Positions 51,574-60,313 of a DNA stretch of 64,000 nucleotides are shown here, in pieces. The notes under the pieces were generated by a model that was not told the DNA's origin, searched no databases, and was given only the letters and a program-made list of their open reading frames with translations. Each line of letters begins with the position of its first letter. Within the stretch, counting starts at the first letter, position 1. The DNA comes from an uncultured Neglectibacter sp. (GTDB lineage: Bacteria; Bacillota; Clostridia; Oscillospirales; Acutalibacteraceae): the NCBI GenBank assembly GCA_947647615.1, contig CANSKS010000004.1:1-64000 (forward strand), written 5' to 3'. A program made the translations under genes and the position numbers.

Positions 51574-53352
51574 ATGGGAAAACGACGAAAGCTCTCTGAT
51601 CCGGCAGTCAAAGGAAACAGGCTTTCCATTTCGATCTTAATTGTTTTACTATGCATGATCCTCTGCTCCAGCCTGCTCTTTATAGGCTCGGCTTTCTACT
51701 GGAACAGCTATAATTTAATGGTGAACCAATACCAAGATTCGGTAAAAAAGCAGGTCTCTCTTTACCTTGCAGGGCTGGAAACAGAATTTTCTGCCATAGA
51801 ACAAACCCAGCAAAGCTTCTTAAACAACAGTGATGTCCTCTATCTACAAAACGGCAATATCGCCGCCATCGACTTTAATATGGCCAGCGCTTTAAACCGC
51901 CTGATCTCCCAAATTGCTACTATACAGATGAGCAACCGTTATATCAAAAACCTTTTTATTCATCTGGACAGCCTGGAACGTACCCTGAGCACAGCGCCCG
52001 TCAGCTTTACGGAGCTTGATCGAGGGCGTATAGAAGAAATGCTGCAAAAGAATCACAGCGGTCTCCTTTACTCCTCGGAGGAACTGCACTTGCTCACCTT
52101 GCCCTTTGCCGCTTCCCCACTCGGACCGGATTTTATTTTCTGTGTAGAAACAGTGTTCGACCAAAATTTCATCATTCAAAATCTCAAAAGCTTTCATGTC
52201 TCGGAGGAGGCCCAGAGTATTTTGATCTTCGACGATTTCGAACACCATATTGCTACTTCCCCCGATATCTTACCGTTGTTGGAAAACACCAGTTGGAAAG
52301 GCTCCCAAAAAACAGTTTTACATGGTCAATCCTATGTCATCGTTCCCTACTACTCTTCGGCCCTCCACGCCAATTACGTTCAGATTATCCCGGAAAAGGC
52401 CGTATTTTCCAATATGCAAAAGCTTTCCCTTCAGTTTTTGTTTTTTGCCTCAGCTGTCTCCCTTTTAACGGTGATCTACTGTATTGCCCTCTACCGAATG
52501 ATCAAGAAGCCTGTTGATCAGTTGATCAATGCGCTGAGCCAGGTGGAAAACGAAAATTTTGGCGCGAAGCTGCCCGCAGCCCACTTGCGGGAATTCGCCA
52601 CAATTTATGCCGCCTTTAACCGTATGACCGAAAAGCTTAAATATTTGATTAACAACATCTTCACCCAAAAAATCCTCATCCAAAAAGCTGACCTGCGCCA
52701 GCTGCAGGCCCAGATCAATCCCCATTTTCTTTACAACAGCTTCTTTATCTTAAAAAAACGCATCAACTCTAAAGAGTACGAGGAGGCCAAAGAGTTTGCG
52801 GATATGTTAGGCAGATATTTCAAATATGTCACAAAAAATGACAGCGATTCCATCCCTCTGTCCGAAGAGCTCCTCCATGCCAAGGTCTATGCCGATATCC
52901 AAGCCATCCGGTTTAAAGACAGGCTCACTATAAATTGGGGCCAGCCCCCACCCCAATGCAAAGAACTGCTTGTCCCTCGGCTGATCCTACAGCCGATTTT
53001 AGAAAACTCCTTCAAATACGGCCTGGAGGACGTGGAATTCGACGGAATTTTACAGATCGCTTTTGAAGAAGAACAGAATTATCTCCTGATTCATGTGGAA
53101 GATAATTCCGAAGGCTACCAGCAACATTTAACTCAGATCGAGGATCTGAGTCAACACCTCTCCGGAGAGGTGAAAGAAGCAAAATCCTCCGGCCTGGTAA
53201 ATATTCACCGCAGGCTACAGTTGTTTTTCCATGACAACCTCTGCGGGTTGGAATTGTCACAAAGTGAATTGGGCGGGCTCCGGGTTACCATGCGGCTCCC
53301 CGGAAAGCCTTCCCTTGATCCAAAGGCGGGAAAGGAGAAAAGTCCATGGTAA
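51574..53352 (+). CDS. YesM-like sensor histidine kinase
   Basis: 592 residues. Membrane segments at about 18-42 and 285-310 enclose an extracellular sensor; HAMP at about 310-370; dimerisation/phospho-acceptor INPHFLYNSFF (His384); ATPase N-box QPILENSFKYGL. The G1 box reads VEDNSEGYQQ instead of DNGxG, so ATP binding may be altered. This class senses sugars and pairs with an AraC-type response regulator, which here overlaps its stop codon. Divergent from the transporter operon it likely controls. Confidence 0.92.
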   Translation: MGKRRKLSDPAVKGNRLSISILIVLLCMILCSSLLFIGSAFYWNSYNLMVNQYQDSVKKQVSLYLAGLETEFSAIEQTQQSFLNNSDVLYLQNGNIAAIDFNMASALNRLISQIATIQMSNRYIKNLFIHLDSLERTLSTAPVSFTELDRGRIEEMLQKNHSGLLYSSEELHLLTLPFAASPLGPDFIFCVETVFDQNFIIQNLKSFHVSEEAQSILIFDDFEHHIATSPDILPLLENTSWKGSQKTVLHGQSYVIVPYYSSALHANYVQIIPEKAVFSNMQKLSLQFLFFASAVSLLTVIYCIALYRMIKKPVDQLINALSQVENENFGAKLPAAHLREFATIYAAFNRMTEKLKYLINNIFTQKILIQKADLRQLQAQINPHFLYNSFFILKKRINSKEYEEAKEFADMLGRYFKYVTKNDSDSIPLSEELLHAKVYADIQAIRFKDRLTINWGQPPPQCKELLVPRLILQPILENSFKYGLEDVEFDGILQIAFEEEQNYLLIHVEDNSEGYQQHLTQIEDLSQHLSGEVKEAKSSGLVNIHRRLQLFFHDNLCGLELSQSELGGLRVTMRLPGKPSLDPKAGKEKSPW

Positions 53353-54107
53353 AAATATTGATCGTAGATGACGAGCTGGAAATTCTGGACAGCATTTACC
53401 GAACTCTGAAAAACGGGCTCCCTCAGTACGAATACCTAAAAACCACCATGAGCCGGCAGGCCCGGGAAATCCTGCGTACCGATATCATCGACATTTTGCT
53501 TACCGATATTAAAATGCCGAACTGGAACGGCTTCGAACTGGCAGAGGTCGCCAAGAAAGCAAACCAAAACTGCCGAGTTTTGCTTTTGACGGGTTACAAC
53601 GATTTCGACTACGCTTATCAGGCTATCAAAACCAAATGTGACGATTTCATTTTGAAGTACAACCTGGATGAAGAGATCGTGGAATCGGTAAAGAAATATG
53701 CCAACCTTGTGGAAAAGGAACGGGCCAGCGCAGAAAGGGAAACACTTCCCATGCTCCAAAAAGACAAAGACAATCAAAACACCATCGATTTTATCAAAAA
53801 TTATATTCACGAACATATTGACAGTGACCTCTCCCTAAATACTTTGTCACAAACGGTATATTTAAACCCCACCTACTTTTCCCGGCTGTTTAAAAATGCC
53901 ACTGGCGTTACCTTGACAGAATACCTGCTCCAAGCCCGAATAGACGCCGCGAAAAAGCTGCTGCTAAAACCCGGCAAAAAGATCCAGGATGTCGCCCTGG
54001 CCGTAGGCATAGATTCCCCCACCTATTTCGCCCGGATTTTTAAGAAAGCAACCGGTTATACGCCTCAAGAATACCGCACTTTCTTTTACGGCGAACACAA
54101 AAACTGA
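53346..54107 (+). CDS. YesN-like AraC-family response regulator
   Basis: 253 residues. Receiver: ILIVDDELEILDS, phospho-acceptor Asp54 in LLTDIKMPNWNG, and Lys in FILKYNLDEE (the usual KP is KY). C-terminal AraC helix-turn-helix pair: NTLSQTVYLNPTYFSRLFKN and KKIQDVALAVGIDSPTYFARIFKK, ATGYTPQEYR. Start overlaps the kinase stop by 7 bp. It should activate the divergent binding-protein/permease/GH31/UroD operon; I see no obvious operator. Confidence 0.93.
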   Translation: MVKILIVDDELEILDSIYRTLKNGLPQYEYLKTTMSRQAREILRTDIIDILLTDIKMPNWNGFELAEVAKKANQNCRVLLLTGYNDFDYAYQAIKTKCDDFILKYNLDEEIVESVKKYANLVEKERASAERETLPMLQKDKDNQNTIDFIKNYIHEHIDSDLSLNTLSQTVYLNPTYFSRLFKNATGVTLTEYLLQARIDAAKKLLLKPGKKIQDVALAVGIDSPTYFARIFKKATGYTPQEYRTFFYGEHKN

Positions 54108-54224
54108 CGGCAAAGCCAATACCCTGAATTCCGGAAAAGGTGTTTGCCGGAAACTTTTCCATTTTACCGGAAGAAACACATTATAAAAAAGCAACAGGCA
54201 AAAAACAGCCCGTCGCCGAAAAAT

Positions 54225-54261
54225 AAAAGGGAAACAACCTCCGAAGAAGCGTTTCCCTTTT
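54225..54261. terminator. Bidirectional terminator between the regulator and DUF362 genes
   Basis: Perfect 11-bp stem AAAAGGGAAAC / GTTTCCCTTTT with a 15-nt loop. Confidence 0.85.
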
Positions 54262-54332
54262 CGTAACCCTTTTAAATAATTTTAAGCAATGTCTCGCACA
54301 AAAAACATGGACTGCTGTAAGAAGGCGTCTTT

Positions 54333-55196
54333 TTACAGCTCGATCAGGTCATATTTTCGAGTGCCTATGCCCAGTTCTTCGGCGGCCTCCACAGTATGGA
54401 CGCCATTGCGGGATTCTATGCGCTCCAGCAAGTGGGGTTTTCCCGGGTCGTCACAAGCATATACCAAATCCAGACAGGCCTGGTCCAAAGCTACAGGGTC
54501 TAGAGAAGACAAAATGCCAATATCTGCAATGGCAGGATCTTCCGCCACCGCGCAGCAGTCGCAGTCTACCGACATGTTCTTCATCACATTTACAAAGGCA
54601 ATTTTGCCCTTAAAATATTCTACAATAGATTTGGAAGCGTCAGCCATAGATTCCAGGAAAGCGTCATGGTCGGCCGTCCACAGTTTTTTCGGATCGCCCG
54701 CACCATGAATATAAGCCTTGCCGAAGGCAGAGGCAATGCCAATGGAAATGTTTTTCAAGGCTCCGCCGAAACCGCCCATGGGATGGCCCTTAAAATGAGA
54801 AAGCACCAGCATGGAATCGTAATTTTTCAGGTTTGCGCCTACGTAATTTTTCTGAATGCGCTTGCCGCCTTCTACCGGCAATTCCAAGTCTCCGGTGGAA
54901 TCCATAATATCGACGGGGGCGATCTCTGTCCAGCCATGAAGCTTCATGGTCTTTTCATGCTCCTCGGTGGTGTTTCGCTTGCCCTCGTAGGCGGTATTGC
55001 ATTCCACAATCGTACCCTTCACAGCATCAATCACCGGCTTCATAAAATCGGGCCGCAGGAAATTCTGGTTCCCCACCTCACCGGAATGAAGCTTTACCGC
55101 CACCTTGCCTGGAAGCTTTAGGCCCAAAGCCTCATAAAGCCTCACCACAGCCTGGGGCGTGATCTCTTTTGTGAAATAGACTTTTGCCTTTTCCAT
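54333..55196 (-). CDS. DUF362-domain protein
   Basis: 287 residues of the DUF362 family: KVAVKLHSGEVGNQNFLRPDF, VLSHFKGHPMGGFGGALKNI, NMSVDCDCCAVAEDPAIADIG and SLDPVALDQACLDLV. Many members carry a C-terminal 2x[4Fe-4S] ferredoxin; this one lacks it but keeps the CDCC cluster. Function unknown to me; the conserved GHxxxGFGGxxKN loop suggests metal or nucleotide binding. AAGGAAA before the ATG. Stands just downstream of nrdR on the same strand. Confidence 0.85.
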   Translation of the reverse strand: MEKAKVYFTKEITPQAVVRLYEALGLKLPGKVAVKLHSGEVGNQNFLRPDFMKPVIDAVKGTIVECNTAYEGKRNTTEEHEKTMKLHGWTEIAPVDIMDSTGDLELPVEGGKRIQKNYVGANLKNYDSMLVLSHFKGHPMGGFGGALKNISIGIASAFGKAYIHGAGDPKKLWTADHDAFLESMADASKSIVEYFKGKIAFVNVMKNMSVDCDCCAVAEDPAIADIGILSSLDPVALDQACLDLVYACDDPGKPHLLERIESRNGVHTVEAAEELGIGTRKYDLIEL

Positions 55197-55277
55197 AGAA
55201 ATTTCCTTCTTTCTGTATCAAGAATATGGTCTACGTTCTCTGGTGAGAAAACAAAAAGCCTCTCTTGTAGAAAATTC

Positions 55278-55739
55278 TTACTCTTTTTTGCTGTTGATAA
55301 TCTTGCTCAGCTCTTCCATAAAGCTATTGATGTCTTTAAACTGCCGGTATACCGAAGCGAAGCGGACATAGGCCACCTCATCTACCGTTTTCAGCTTTTC
55401 CATGGCATAGGTGCCAATGCGTTGAGAAGAAACCTCCCTGTCCAGGGAATTCTGAAGCAAGGTTTCAATTTCATCTACAATACGTTCCAGAGTATCTACC
55501 GATACCGGCCGCTTTTCACAGGCCCGCAGCAAACCGTTTAACAGCTTATTCCGGTCGAAAGTTTCCCGGGATTTATCTTTTTTTATAACAACAATGGGAA
55601 CGTTTTCAATGATCTCGTAAGTGGTAAATCGTTTGGAGCATTTCAGGCATTCCCGCCTGCGCCGGATGCGCGCGCCCTCGTCCGTAGGGCGGGAATCGAT
55701 CACACGACTTTCACTATAACCGCAAAAAGGGCATTTCAT
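55278..55739 (-). CDS. nrdR: Transcriptional repressor NrdR
   Basis: 153 residues, the standard length. Zinc ribbon [17 protein letters not shown] ... [12 protein letters not shown], then the ATP-cone ([26 protein letters not shown]) that senses ATP/dATP. It represses ribonucleotide reductase genes; none is in the window. GGGGAGG precedes the ATG; promoter at 55791-55820. Confidence 0.97.
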   Translation of the reverse strand: MKCPFCGYSESRVIDSRPTDEGARIRRRRECLKCSKRFTTYEIIENVPIVVIKKDKSRETFDRNKLLNGLLRACEKRPVSVDTLERIVDEIETLLQNSLDREVSSQRIGTYAMEKLKTVDEVAYVRFASVYRQFKDINSFMEELSKIINSKKE

Positions 55740-55790
55740 TACCGTTGCCTCCCCGTCAAATTTTGAGCCGGCTATTTATTCCATCGTTTA

Positions 55791-55820
55791 AGTATACTAC
55801 ACTCGAAAAGGAGAAAGCAA
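55791..55820 (-). promoter_or_regulatory. Promoter of nrdR
   Basis: Minus strand: TTGCTT (55820-55815), 18-bp spacer, TATACT (55796-55791). Confidence 0.65.
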
Positions 55821-55837
55821 GAAAAAATACATAAAGT

Positions 55838-56623
55838 TTACAAATTCTGCCATTCCTTTATAAATTCGAGACTTTTCTCCAGTTCTTCCTCCGCCCCAAA
55901 ATTGCTTCTATACACTTCTATTACCGCGCTTCCAGGGTACTCCCGCTCCTCCAAAAAGCGGAAAAAGCTGAAAAACGGAAAAACACCCTTTCCGGGAACC
56001 AGGCAATCGTGCCCGGGGCTGCTGTCGCTTACATGAAGATGGCACAGAGATTCCCCCATGGCCTCCGCTGTTTCTTCCGCAGTCACGCCGGAACGAAGGC
56101 ACTGCTTCACATCCAGGACAAAGGCACAATTTTCCCCCAGGTACTTCCTCATGCCCAAAAGGAATTCCATTTTACTGCTCCTGTGGTTGTACACATTTTC
56201 CTGCGCCGGACGAACCCCTACCCTTTTCCCCAACTGAGTAAGCTCTCCAAAACGCTCCCAATAGCCCTCGTCGGAAAGGGCTCCATGGCCAAGCTGCTGG
56301 CCGTGAATGACCACATATTTCGCTTTCAAAAAAGCGGCAGCCTCAAAGTATTTCTCATAAAAGCGAAAGCCTTCCTTGGTGCGCCGGGGATAATTGCCGA
56401 ACAACAACATAGATTCCGCAGCTGAGGTATACGGATGCACCGAAACGAACTTGGCCCCAAAGTCTGTGGCCCTCTCCTTCAGCTGCCGCAAAAAAGCAGG
56501 CTCCAACTCCTCCTTCGCATTCAAAAAGACTTCGAACAAACGGCAGCCCATAGACAGCAGTTTTTCTAACGATCGTTCCGTTTCCAACGGGTATAAGCAA
56601 GAGGTGCTGGCCCCAATCTCCAA
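55838..56623 (-). CDS. Sugar phosphate isomerase/epimerase-like TIM-barrel protein
   Basis: 261 residues of the xylose-isomerase-like AP-endonuclease 2 barrel family. Likely metal ligands in YVVIHGQQLGHG, VRPAQENVYNH (Glu), FVLDVKQCLRSG (Asp) and LCHLHVSDSSPGHDCLVPGKG (His/Asp), AVIEVYR (Glu). Substrate unknown. TTG at 56623 chosen: it starts the first beta-strand LEIGAST and has AAAGGGGGAA 6-7 nt upstream; frame extends to 56683 without a better start. Confidence 0.82.
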   Translation of the reverse strand: MEIGASTSCLYPLETERSLEKLLSMGCRLFEVFLNAKEELEPAFLRQLKERATDFGAKFVSVHPYTSAAESMLLFGNYPRRTKEGFRFYEKYFEAAAFLKAKYVVIHGQQLGHGALSDEGYWERFGELTQLGKRVGVRPAQENVYNHRSSKMEFLLGMRKYLGENCAFVLDVKQCLRSGVTAEETAEAMGESLCHLHVSDSSPGHDCLVPGKGVFPFFSFFRFLEEREYPGSAVIEVYRSNFGAEEELEKSLEFIKEWQNL

Positions 56624-56745
56624 AAAGATTCCCCCTTTTCGGTCTGTTATACAGAAGCCTCGTTTCTTTATCTTACGCCGCATGGATTATGCAGCATACC
56701 TCTTCTATTTTTTCATGCTAATCCATCATTTTTATACGATATCTT

Positions 56746-56774
56746 ATAATATCATATTCCCGGCCTTTTTGCAA
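56746..56774 (-). promoter_or_regulatory. Promoter of the TIM-barrel gene
   Basis: Minus strand: TTGCAA (56774-56769), 17-bp spacer, extended -10 TGATATTAT (TATTAT 56751-56746). Confidence 0.72.
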
Positions 56775-56911
56775 ATTCCACCTTCCTTTCCTGGGGCTAA
56801 GTTCGGCGGCTTTACCATTTTCCATAAAACCACTTTTCACTTTAAAAAGCGGAGAGCCTATTTCCCCCAAGGGGTATATACCGGATCAAAGATGTTCCTT
56901 GGCAAAATTGG

Positions 56912-56940
56912 TTGCGAAAACCGCGGTTTTCCTTTATAAT
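56912..56940 (+). promoter_or_regulatory. SigmaA promoter of the ABC-F gene
   Basis: TTGCGA (56912-56917), 17-bp spacer, consensus TATAAT (56935-56940), about 35 bp before the leader's ATG at 56982. The spacer holds the palindrome AAAACCGCGGTTTT. Confidence 0.75.
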
Positions 56941-56981
56941 GGAGAATACTACGCAATCAACTATTTTCGGAGAAGATAACC

Positions 56982-58919
56982 ATGGCTATTTTGACCGTTC
57001 ATAATATTGCCCAAAGCTTTGGCGAAGAAACCATTTTAAAACAGGTAACCTTTGAAATGCAAAAGGGGGAACACATCGGCCTGGTAGGTGTCAATGGCAG
57101 CGGCAAAACCACTTTATTCAAGGTACTCACCGGGGAATACACCCCCGACACCGGCAGTGTGGTTTATGCCAAAGAAACCATTTTAGGCTATATGGAACAG
57201 CATGTGTGCCGGGATTTTGAAAAAACAGCATTCGAAGAAGTTATGACTGTTTTTTCCTCCCTGCTTTCCATAGAACAGCAGCTGGATAAACTGAGCCGCC
57301 AGCTTTCCGGTTCCCCTCCGGAAACGGAGATGCACCGGCTCATTGCCAAACAGACCGAACTGAACGACCGTTTTGTGGCCGAAGGCGGCCTTACCTGTCG
57401 TTCCCGGGCCCGCAGCGCTTTAATGGGGCTGGGATTTTCGGAAGCCCAATTGGAAAACAAGGTGGGCGTGCTCAGCGGCGGACAGAAAGCCAAGCTCCAG
57501 CTGGCAAAAATGCTGCTGGGCGGCGCAAACCTGCTGTTGCTGGACGAACCTACCAACCATTTGGACATCCTTTCCGTGGAATGGCTGGAGGAATTTTTAA
57601 AAAATTATACCGGTTCCTATATTGTCATTTCCCATGACAGATATTTCCTGGATAAGGTCACTTCCCGCACCCTGGAAATGGAGGGGAAAACTCTTACCTC
57701 CTACAAAGGCAACTACTCCACCTATTTAAAACTTCGGGCGGAAAAACGCCTTTCTATGGAACGAGTCTATGAAAACACCCAAAAAGAAATCGGCCGTCTG
57801 GAAGGGATCATTGAGCAGCAGCGGCGCTGGAATCAAGAGCGGAACTATGTGACCATTGCCAGCAAGCAAAAGGCTATTGACCGTTTAGAAGCCACATTGG
57901 AAAAACCCGAGGCCGAACCCGACAGCATTAAATTCCGCTTCAAGGCCAGCCGCCGCAGCGGAAACGATGTACTTACCGCCGAAAACCTTTCCCTTTCCTT
58001 CGATGGTGGAGAGCCTCTGTTCCAGCACGTAGACTTGGAAATCAAGCGCGGGGAAAAAATTTTTCTCATCGGTCCCAATGGCTGCGGCAAAACCTCTTTA
58101 TTTAAAATTCTGCTGGAGCAATACCGGCCCAATACTGGGTTTGTCCGGTTGGGAGCAGGGATTGACCTGGGCTACTACGAGCAATCGCAGCTAAGCCTGC
58201 ACGATGAAAAAACCGTGATCGACGAAATTTGGGATCTGCACCCTCAAATGACCCAAACCGAAGTACGCAGCGCCCTGGCGGTATTTCTATTCCGTGGAGA
58301 AGACGTATTCAAGCCCATCGGCGGGCTTAGCGGCGGGGAACGGGCCCGGGTATTGCTCTTGAAGCTGATGCTTTCAAAAGCCAATTTTCTTCTGCTGGAC
58401 GAACCCACCAACCATTTGGATATCGGCTCCTGCGAAGCCCTGGAGGATGCCCTTTCCGGTTACGACGGCACCTTGTTTGTGGTTTCCCATGACCGGTACC
58501 TGATCAACAAGCTGGCCGATAAGGTATATGCCCTGGGAAAAGACGGGGCCCGGTTGTATTTGGGAAATTACGACGCCTATTTGGAAAAGCGGGAAGCGGA
58601 AGAGGAGCAGAAAGCTGCCGCTCCCCAAAAAGTAAACCTGTACCGGCTGCGGAAAGAGCATGAAGCCGGGGTGCGAAAAAAGCGCTCGGCCCTTGCTCGG
58701 CTGGAAAAAGAAATTGAGGAAAATGATTTGGCGCGGCAAGCCCTGGAGGAACATTTGCAGGACCCGGGAATCGCTTCCGATTATGAGGCCATTTCCGAAA
58801 CCTCGGAAAAAATCACCCGCCTGCAGGAGGCTTCCGACAGCCTGCTGCAGGAGTGGACTTCCCTTTCCGAAGAATTGGAGGCTCTGGAGAAGGAGGCAAC
58901 ACAGTGGGACTCAAAGTAA
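56982..58919 (+). CDS. ABC-F family ATPase (Uup/YdiF-like)
   Basis: 645 residues, two ABC domains on one chain and no membrane part. First: GVNGSGKTTLFKV, LSGGQKAKLQLA, LLLLDEPTNHLD; second: GPNGCGKTSLFKI, LSGGERARVLLL, LLLDEPTNHLD. Between them is the charged P-site linker (about 240-315), and a C-terminal coiled coil (from about 545) as in YdiF/Uup. Such proteins act on ribosomes (translation factors or antibiotic protection); nothing here suggests a specific drug. mtaB starts inside its last codons. Confidence 0.93.
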   Translation: MAILTVHNIAQSFGEETILKQVTFEMQKGEHIGLVGVNGSGKTTLFKVLTGEYTPDTGSVVYAKETILGYMEQHVCRDFEKTAFEEVMTVFSSLLSIEQQLDKLSRQLSGSPPETEMHRLIAKQTELNDRFVAEGGLTCRSRARSALMGLGFSEAQLENKVGVLSGGQKAKLQLAKMLLGGANLLLLDEPTNHLDILSVEWLEEFLKNYTGSYIVISHDRYFLDKVTSRTLEMEGKTLTSYKGNYSTYLKLRAEKRLSMERVYENTQKEIGRLEGIIEQQRRWNQERNYVTIASKQKAIDRLEATLEKPEAEPDSIKFRFKASRRSGNDVLTAENLSLSFDGGEPLFQHVDLEIKRGEKIFLIGPNGCGKTSLFKILLEQYRPNTGFVRLGAGIDLGYYEQSQLSLHDEKTVIDEIWDLHPQMTQTEVRSALAVFLFRGEDVFKPIGGLSGGERARVLLLKLMLSKANFLLLDEPTNHLDIGSCEALEDALSGYDGTLFVVSHDRYLINKLADKVYALGKDGARLYLGNYDAYLEKREAEEEQKAAAPQKVNLYRLRKEHEAGVRKKRSALARLEKEIEENDLARQALEEHLQDPGIASDYEAISETSEKITRLQEASDSLLQEWTSLSEELEALEKEATQWDSK

Positions 58920-60208
58920 AGTTTATTACGCTGGGCTGCAAGGTGAATCAATATGAATCCCAGGCCATGCTGGAGGCTTTGGAAAAAGTGGGATTCCGGC
59001 AGGCAGAAGGTCCGGAGAAGGCCGATATAGTGGTGCTTAATTCCTGCACGGTCACCGCTGCCAGCGACCAAAAAGCCCGTCAAGCCCTGCGCCGGGCGAA
59101 AAAACAAAACCCCGGAGCCATTGCGGTACTCACCGGCTGCTGGCCCCAGGCATTTCCCAAGGAGGCCCAAAACTTCCTGGAAGCAGATATCGTGCTTGGC
59201 GTAAAGAACCGGACTTCCCTGGCGTCCTACCTTTTGGATTACCTTTCCAAAAAGCAGCGGATGGTAGACATCCCTCCTCACAAGTCGGGAGACGCCTTTG
59301 AACCGCTTCAAGTATCCGATTTTCATGGCAGAACCCGGGCCTTCCTCAAAATAGAGGATGGCTGTAACAGGTTTTGCTCTTATTGCATTATTCCTTATGC
59401 CAGAGGCAGGGTGCGTTCAAAGCCCTTGGCCGACATCACCGCCGAACTTACCACTCTTGCCGCCCGCGGCTACCAAGAGGCGGTGCTTACCGGGATCAAC
59501 CTTCCTGCCTATGGCCAGGACCTTGGCCTTCAGCTCTGCGACGCTATTGAGGCAGCCTGCAAAGTGGAGGGAATCCGGCGGGTAAGGTTGGGCTCTTTAG
59601 AACCAGAACGATTTTCGGCAGAGGTCATTTCCAGAATGCGGGCTCAGGAAAAGCTATGCCCGCAGTTTCACCTTTCCCTGCAGAGTGGATGTGACGGCAC
59701 TCTGAGCCGTATGAACCGCCATTACACCACCAGCGAATACCGGCAGATCGTGGCTGCCTTGCGAAAGGCCTTCCCCAACTGTGCCATCACCACCGACGTA
59801 ATGGTGGGTTTCGCCGGGGAAACAGAAGAGGAATTCCAGCAGTCGCTGGCCTTTGTTCAGGAGATGGCCTTTGCCAAGGTACACGTTTTCGCCTATTCCC
59901 GCCGGCCGGGCACTAAAGCCTATTCCGCCCCAAACCAATGCACGAACCGGGAAAAGGAGGAACGAAGCCACAAGATGCTCACGGCCGCCAAAGCGCTGCA
60001 ATCCGCTTTTTTTCGGGCCCAGCTGGGAAAAGTCGAAGAGGTCCTTTTCGAGCAAAAAAAGCAAGGCGATTTCTACGAAGGGTATACCAAAAATTATATT
60101 CCCATTTTGGCTGCTTCTCGGAAGCCCCTTCAGGGAAAGATCCTGCCTGTGAGGCTCACCCAGGTACAGGAAGAATATTGCCTGGGTGAAGTTTGTGAGA
60201 TTTGCTAA
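58904..60208 (+). CDS. mtaB: tRNA t6A37 methylthiotransferase MtaB
   Basis: Radical SAM enzyme that turns t6A37 into ms2t6A37 in tRNA. 434 residues from the GTG at 58904 (AGGAGG at 58891-58896). MTTase domain FITLGCKVNQYESQAM with Cys, VLNSCTVT and LTGCWPQ; radical SAM CNRFCSYCIIPYARG; C-terminal TRAM-like part RLTQVQEEYCLGEV. The LGCKVNQYES start marks MtaB rather than MiaB/RimO. Overlaps the ABC-F gene by 16 bp, so both are translated from one message. Confidence 0.93.
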   Translation: MGLKVKFITLGCKVNQYESQAMLEALEKVGFRQAEGPEKADIVVLNSCTVTAASDQKARQALRRAKKQNPGAIAVLTGCWPQAFPKEAQNFLEADIVLGVKNRTSLASYLLDYLSKKQRMVDIPPHKSGDAFEPLQVSDFHGRTRAFLKIEDGCNRFCSYCIIPYARGRVRSKPLADITAELTTLAARGYQEAVLTGINLPAYGQDLGLQLCDAIEAACKVEGIRRVRLGSLEPERFSAEVISRMRAQEKLCPQFHLSLQSGCDGTLSRMNRHYTTSEYRQIVAALRKAFPNCAITTDVMVGFAGETEEEFQQSLAFVQEMAFAKVHVFAYSRRPGTKAYSAPNQCTNREKEERSHKMLTAAKALQSAFFRAQLGKVEEVLFEQKKQGDFYEGYTKNYIPILAASRKPLQGKILPVRLTQVQEEYCLGEVCEIC

Positions 60209-60313
60209 AATTTGTTAAATTTTAAAAAAACCATTGTAAATCGGACCGTAACATGAGATGATATTCCCAAGAGGGTGCCCGCTCCTCCGGCACCGGCAAC
60301 TGGGGGTATTACC

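Larger units (their letters stand above)
56624..56981. other. 358-bp divergent promoter region
   Basis: Contains the TIM-barrel promoter (minus, 56746-56774) and the ABC-F promoter (plus, 56912-56940). Leader of about 115 nt before the TIM-barrel gene; nothing else recognised. Confidence 0.6.
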
